In this document: piece after piece, positions 32,203-34,955 of the stretch
Layout of the letters: every line of letters starts with the position of its first letter
Position numbering within the stretch: position 1 is the stretch's first letter
Assembly (NCBI GenBank): GCA_937944885.1
Contig: CALFBB010000061.1
Location: 1-34,955 of the forward strand
Length of the DNA stretch: 34,955 bases
Reading direction: 5' to 3'
Source of the DNA: an uncultured cyanobacterium
GTDB taxonomy: Bacteria; Cyanobacteriota; Cyanobacteriia; Thermostichales; Thermostichaceae
The notes under the pieces: model-generated
What the model saw: only the letters and a program-made list of their open reading frames with translations
What the model was told of the DNA's origin: nothing
Databases searched by the model: none
Translations under genes and position numbers: made by a program

Positions 32203-32518
32203 TGGATAGTGATAGATTCTGATACCCACACAGTTGTAGATGCTTATGTCGGGGATAGAAGTAGAGAGATGACTAGGGCAGCAGATCTCAGAAGATTACT
32301 ATAAAAGCGCTTTAGTTTATCCAGCCTTTTGGGAGATGTATATGGGTGTGATACCAGCTAAACAGCATCAAGCAGTTCGCAAAAGGAGTGGGAAGACTGC
32401 ATAGATTGAAAAGTGGAATAACCAGTGAGTGGGGTAATAGGTTAGAGAGACTTTGTCATTTTCTAGAAAGATTGACAATTCCTATCGCAGCGATTTTGAC
32501 TTTCTATGTCATTAGAAT
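32203..32518 (+). pseudogene. Decayed IS1-family transposase (InsB-type remnant)
   Basis: Translation in one frame gives DTHTVVDAYVGDRSRE from 32221, the family's core around the second catalytic Asp. After a frame change at about 32290 the other frame gives KSALVYPAFWEMY, GVIPAKQHQAV, SGKTA-stop-IEKWNN and VRETLSFSRKIDN, ending in CH-stop-N. That order matches the InsB end of IS1 elements (VIPAxQHxAVGKxSGKTxxIERFNN...VRKTLSFSKKLDNHIG...HYN). At least five in-frame stops and a frameshift show it is dead. Terminal inverted repeats were not found, so the element boundary is unknown. Confidence 0.8.
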
Positions 32519-32667
32519 GGGTCATCGCTCGTCTAGGACTACCGAAAACAGTTCCTAGAGTTCAATTCAGCATGAGTTGCTGTATCGCTTCTTGATCCCT
32601 GAGAACTTTTGACCCTAGGCATTCGCAGCAAGTGGATCCACCGCAAAATCACAAATCCTCACTTCAG

Positions 32668-32697
32668 GATGAGTCATGATGGGTCATGATGAGTCAT
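32668..32697. repeat. 10-base tandem repeat, three copies
   Basis: GATGAGTCAT, GATGGGTCAT and GATGAGTCAT lie head to tail, the middle copy with one substitution. The following bases (GAGG) begin like a fourth copy. It lies about 145 bases before the helicase start. Confidence 0.92.
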
Positions 32698-32841
32698 GAG
32701 GAGCACAACCAGGTAAAGCAAGTGTGGAGCCGCTCGGAGAAAGCTTGTATCTTAGAAGTTAAGAGGTTGCTGCAAAAGTCAGTAGCCTAGAGTTCAGCTT
32801 TTCTCCCACCCCAGTTGGTTGCTTATGTTGACTTGGATCCC

Positions 32842-34955
32842 ATGAGTGCGCTTCTCTCCCCGGTAAGGCTGGATGAGTTGCGAGAGCTCTTCCCGTTCAC
32901 GCCGGATGACTTTCAAATCCAGGCCATGCAAATCTTGGCAGCAGGGGAATCGGTGGTGGTTTGCGCCCCAACGGGATCCGGCAAAACCTTAATTGGGGAA
33001 TATGCCATCTATCGGGCCCTAGCTCAAGGTAAGCGGGTGTTTTACACCACCCCTCTCAAGGCGCTTTCTAACCAGAAGTTTCGAGATTTTGGCCAGCAAT
33101 TTGGCCCAGATAAGGTTGGTTTGCTGACAGGGGATGTCTCTATCAACCGCACGGCCCCTGTTTTGGTCATGACCACCGAAATTTTCCGCAACATGCTTTA
33201 CGGCACGCCGATCTCCTGGGCCCTCATGGCTGAGGTAGATCAGCCAGAAGCAACGACAGCGGATCCCTTGCAGGATGTGCAGGCGGTGATCCTGGATGAA
33301 TGTCACTACATGAACGATCGGCAGCGGGGTACCGTCTGGGAAGAATCGATCATCTATTGTCCTCCCACCATCCAGCTGATTGCCCTTTCCGCCACCATCG
33401 CCAACAGCGACCAACTCACCGATTGGATGAACCATGTGCACGGCCCTACCCATCTGATCGACTCCGACCATCGCCCTGTCCCTTTGCAATTTCACTTCGC
33501 CAATCGCAAAGGGTTGTTTCCGTTACTGGAGCAAACCGAGTCGGGCCAGTGGATCCGCAATCGCCGCCTGAGAAGCAAACGGCCCAACCCCCACGAAGGT
33601 TCTCGGGCAGGGGTACCTGATATGAGGCAGGTGCTGGAAAACTTGCGCCAGCGGGATATGCTCCCTGCTATTTACTTTATCTTCAGTCGCAAAGGCTGTG
33701 ATATGGCAGTTGCCGATGTGGGTGCTATCGATTTGATGACCAGTGATGAAGAACGACAACGACTGGCGGAGCAGATTGACCGCTTTTGTCAGGAAACCCC
33801 GGAAGCGGTGCGGCAGGATCACCTCGATGCTCTCTATCGGGGCATTGCTGCCCACCATGCCGGGATGCTGCCCGCCTGGAAGGGCTTAGTAGAACACCTC
33901 TTTCAGCAGGGGTTGGTGAAGATTGTCTTTGCCACAGAAACCTTGGCCGCCGGGATCAATATGCCTGCCCGCACCACGGTGATCTCCTCCCTCTCCAAAC
34001 GCACCGATACGGGTCATCGTCTGCTGACGGCTTCCGAGTTTATGCAGATGTCAGGTCGGGCCGGACGACGGGGTAAGGATGTCCTTGGCCATGTGGTGAC
34101 GGTGCAATCTCCTTTTGAGGGGGCACAGGAAGCGGCACGGCTGGCCACTGCCGGGGCGGATCCCCTGGTGAGCCAATTTACCCCTACCTATGGCATGGTG
34201 CTCAACCTGCTGCAAAAGCATTCGCTGGAGGCGGCTCGGGATCTAATCAACCGCAGCTTTGGTCAGTATTTGCTCTCGTTGCAGAAGTTACCGGCCCAGC
34301 ACGAACTCCAACACACCCGCGCCGAACTGGAGGAATTGGATCGCACGCTGGGGGATATTTCCAGTGAGGACGTTACCCGTTATGAAAAAATGCAGGCCCA
34401 ACGGCGGGAGGAACGGCGCATTTTGCGCTACTTGGTCAAGCAACGGGAAGCGGAGCCAGATCCGACTTTACGTTTGTTGGCTCTTCCTCACATCCAAGCG
34501 CAAGAGGAAAAAATTCGTGCCCTGGAAAACCAGATTCTGGCCAATCCTGCTCACAAAGTTGGTAAAAAACTGCTGGGGTTGCAGGAAAAACGACAACGGC
34601 TGCTGAAGCGCCTGGAGCATCTAGAGCGGCAAAGTGACTCGGTACAGGAGTTGCGCTGGCAGCAGTTTATGGCCTTGGTGCAGGTTTTGCAGGATTTTGA
34701 CTGTTTGCAGGAGTATCAACCCACAGCCAGTGGCGAGGTAGTAGCGACTCTGCGGGGGGATAACGAATTGTGGCTGGCGCTGGCTTTGCTCTCCGGAGAA
34801 TGTCAGGGTTGTGGGCCCCATCACTTGGCCGGGATTGTTGCCGCCCTGGTTACCGAGTCGCCCCGTTCAGGCACCTACAGTCGGCTGCGCACCTCCGGAC
34901 TGGTGGAGGATGTGTTGCACGGGTTACGGGGATTGCGACGGCAACTGTTTCGCAG
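32842..34955 (+). CDS. DEAD/DEAH-box RNA helicase, Ski2/Mtr4-like, C-terminally truncated by the window
   Basis: A superfamily-2 helicase, ATP-dependent, probably acting on RNA. The first 704 residues are in the window. Motif I is APTGSGKT (residues 42-49). Motif II is ILDECH (150-155, a DExH box), motif III is LSATIA, and the second RecA lobe has AHHAGMLP, IVFATETLAAGINMPARTTV and QMSGRAGRRGKD (motif VI near residue 404). The order and spacing match Ski2/Mtr4 proteins, common in cyanobacteria. Past the helicase core come charged coiled-coil stretches with the SKI2 extension (KKRLLxxLEHLERQ-like). The protein continues past the right edge. The ATG at 32842 lacks a good ribosome site; a TTG nine bases upstream is in frame. 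Confidence 0.93.
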   Translation, partial: MSALLSPVRLDELRELFPFTPDDFQIQAMQILAAGESVVVCAPTGSGKTLIGEYAIYRALAQGKRVFYTTPLKALSNQKFRDFGQQFGPDKVGLLTGDVSINRTAPVLVMTTEIFRNMLYGTPISWALMAEVDQPEATTADPLQDVQAVILDECHYMNDRQRGTVWEESIIYCPPTIQLIALSATIANSDQLTDWMNHVHGPTHLIDSDHRPVPLQFHFANRKGLFPLLEQTESGQWIRNRRLRSKRPNPHEGSRAGVPDMRQVLENLRQRDMLPAIYFIFSRKGCDMAVADVGAIDLMTSDEERQRLAEQIDRFCQETPEAVRQDHLDALYRGIAAHHAGMLPAWKGLVEHLFQQGLVKIVFATETLAAGINMPARTTVISSLSKRTDTGHRLLTASEFMQMSGRAGRRGKDVLGHVVTVQSPFEGAQEAARLATAGADPLVSQFTPTYGMVLNLLQKHSLEAARDLINRSFGQYLLSLQKLPAQHELQHTRAELEELDRTLGDISSEDVTRYEKMQAQRREERRILRYLVKQREAEPDPTLRLLALPHIQAQEEKIRALENQILANPAHKVGKKLLGLQEKRQRLLKRLEHLERQSDSVQELRWQQFMALVQVLQDFDCLQEYQPTASGEVVATLRGDNELWLALALLSGECQGCGPHHLAGIVAALVTESPRSGTYSRLRTSGLVEDVLHGLRGLRRQLFR

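Larger units (their letters stand above)
32051..32841. other. Gap after treY holding the transposase relic
   Basis: Apart from the IS1-family remnant, this 790-base gap has no gene. It is AT-rich compared with its neighbours. A tandem repeat follows the relic, and only two GGATCC sites are present, both after the relic. No terminator for treY was identified. The helicase promoter should lie in the last 150 bases. Confidence 0.5.

Overview
The window looks like a chromosome segment of a unicellular, probably thermophilic, cyanobacterium of the hot-spring Synechococcus (Thermostichus) type. The cyanobacterial assignment is firm. It rests on a phycocyanin operon (cpcB, cpcA, a cpcC-type rod linker, cpcE) with a divergent cpcT lyase, a CCB-type cytochrome b6 heme-assembly protein, and a cyanobacterial group-2 sigma factor. 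The lineage is an inference from the very frequent GGATCC/GGGATCCC palindrome (about 100 sites by hand count, against roughly ten expected), which appears to take the place of the usual HIP1 octamer GCGATCGC.

Layout. 1-138: N-terminal end of ileS (minus). 817-3976: aroB, an ARM-type membrane protein and pdxA (plus). 4166-8265: a minus-strand operon headed by a cobalamin riboswitch (8319-8455), coding for a BtuB-like TonB-dependent receptor, a DUF1636 cysteine-rich protein, a [2Fe-2S] thioredoxin-fold protein and a multi-pass membrane protein. 8499-9047: an exported FmdE-like protein just upstream of the riboswitch. 9048-10531: mostly non-coding, with one 41-residue lipoprotein at 10212. 10532-11083: CCB2/CCB4-family protein. 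11731-12837: sigma factor. 12855-13140: a GC-rich, strongly folding, gene-free block between convergent genes. 13145-14788: murJ. 15008-15397: DUF4278 protein. 15610-18851: cpcE, cpcC, cpcA, cpcB (minus, transcribed B-A-C-E). 19612-20226: cpcT. 20423-22105: a bilobal aspartic-protease-like lipoprotein and a secreted unknown. 22360-24726: GH31 alpha-glucosidase (minus). 24831-26570: ABC exporter. 26631-29102: a three-gene minus operon (exported unknown, M48 peptidase, PfkB sugar kinase). 29255-32050: treY. 32203-32518: a decayed IS1-family transposase. 32842-end: a Ski2/Mtr4-like helicase, cut by the window edge.

How the genes work together. The phycocyanin block makes both subunits, the rod linker and two of the chromophore-attachment factors; no cpcF, cpcG or cpcD is seen beside it. 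GH31, the PfkB kinase and treY all act on sugars or alpha-glucans, but they do not form one operon. The most unusual unit is the B12-riboswitch operon. It carries an outer-membrane cobalamin-type receptor with no BtuFCD. In their place are two metal-binding proteins and a small membrane protein, which suggests an unconventional cobalamin or cobalt import and processing route. A second surprise is in CpcB: the residue at position 72, normally the methylated asparagine, is proline.

No rRNA, tRNA or CRISPR array was seen. Short perfect tandem duplications of 10-18 bases recur in many of the intergenic gaps.
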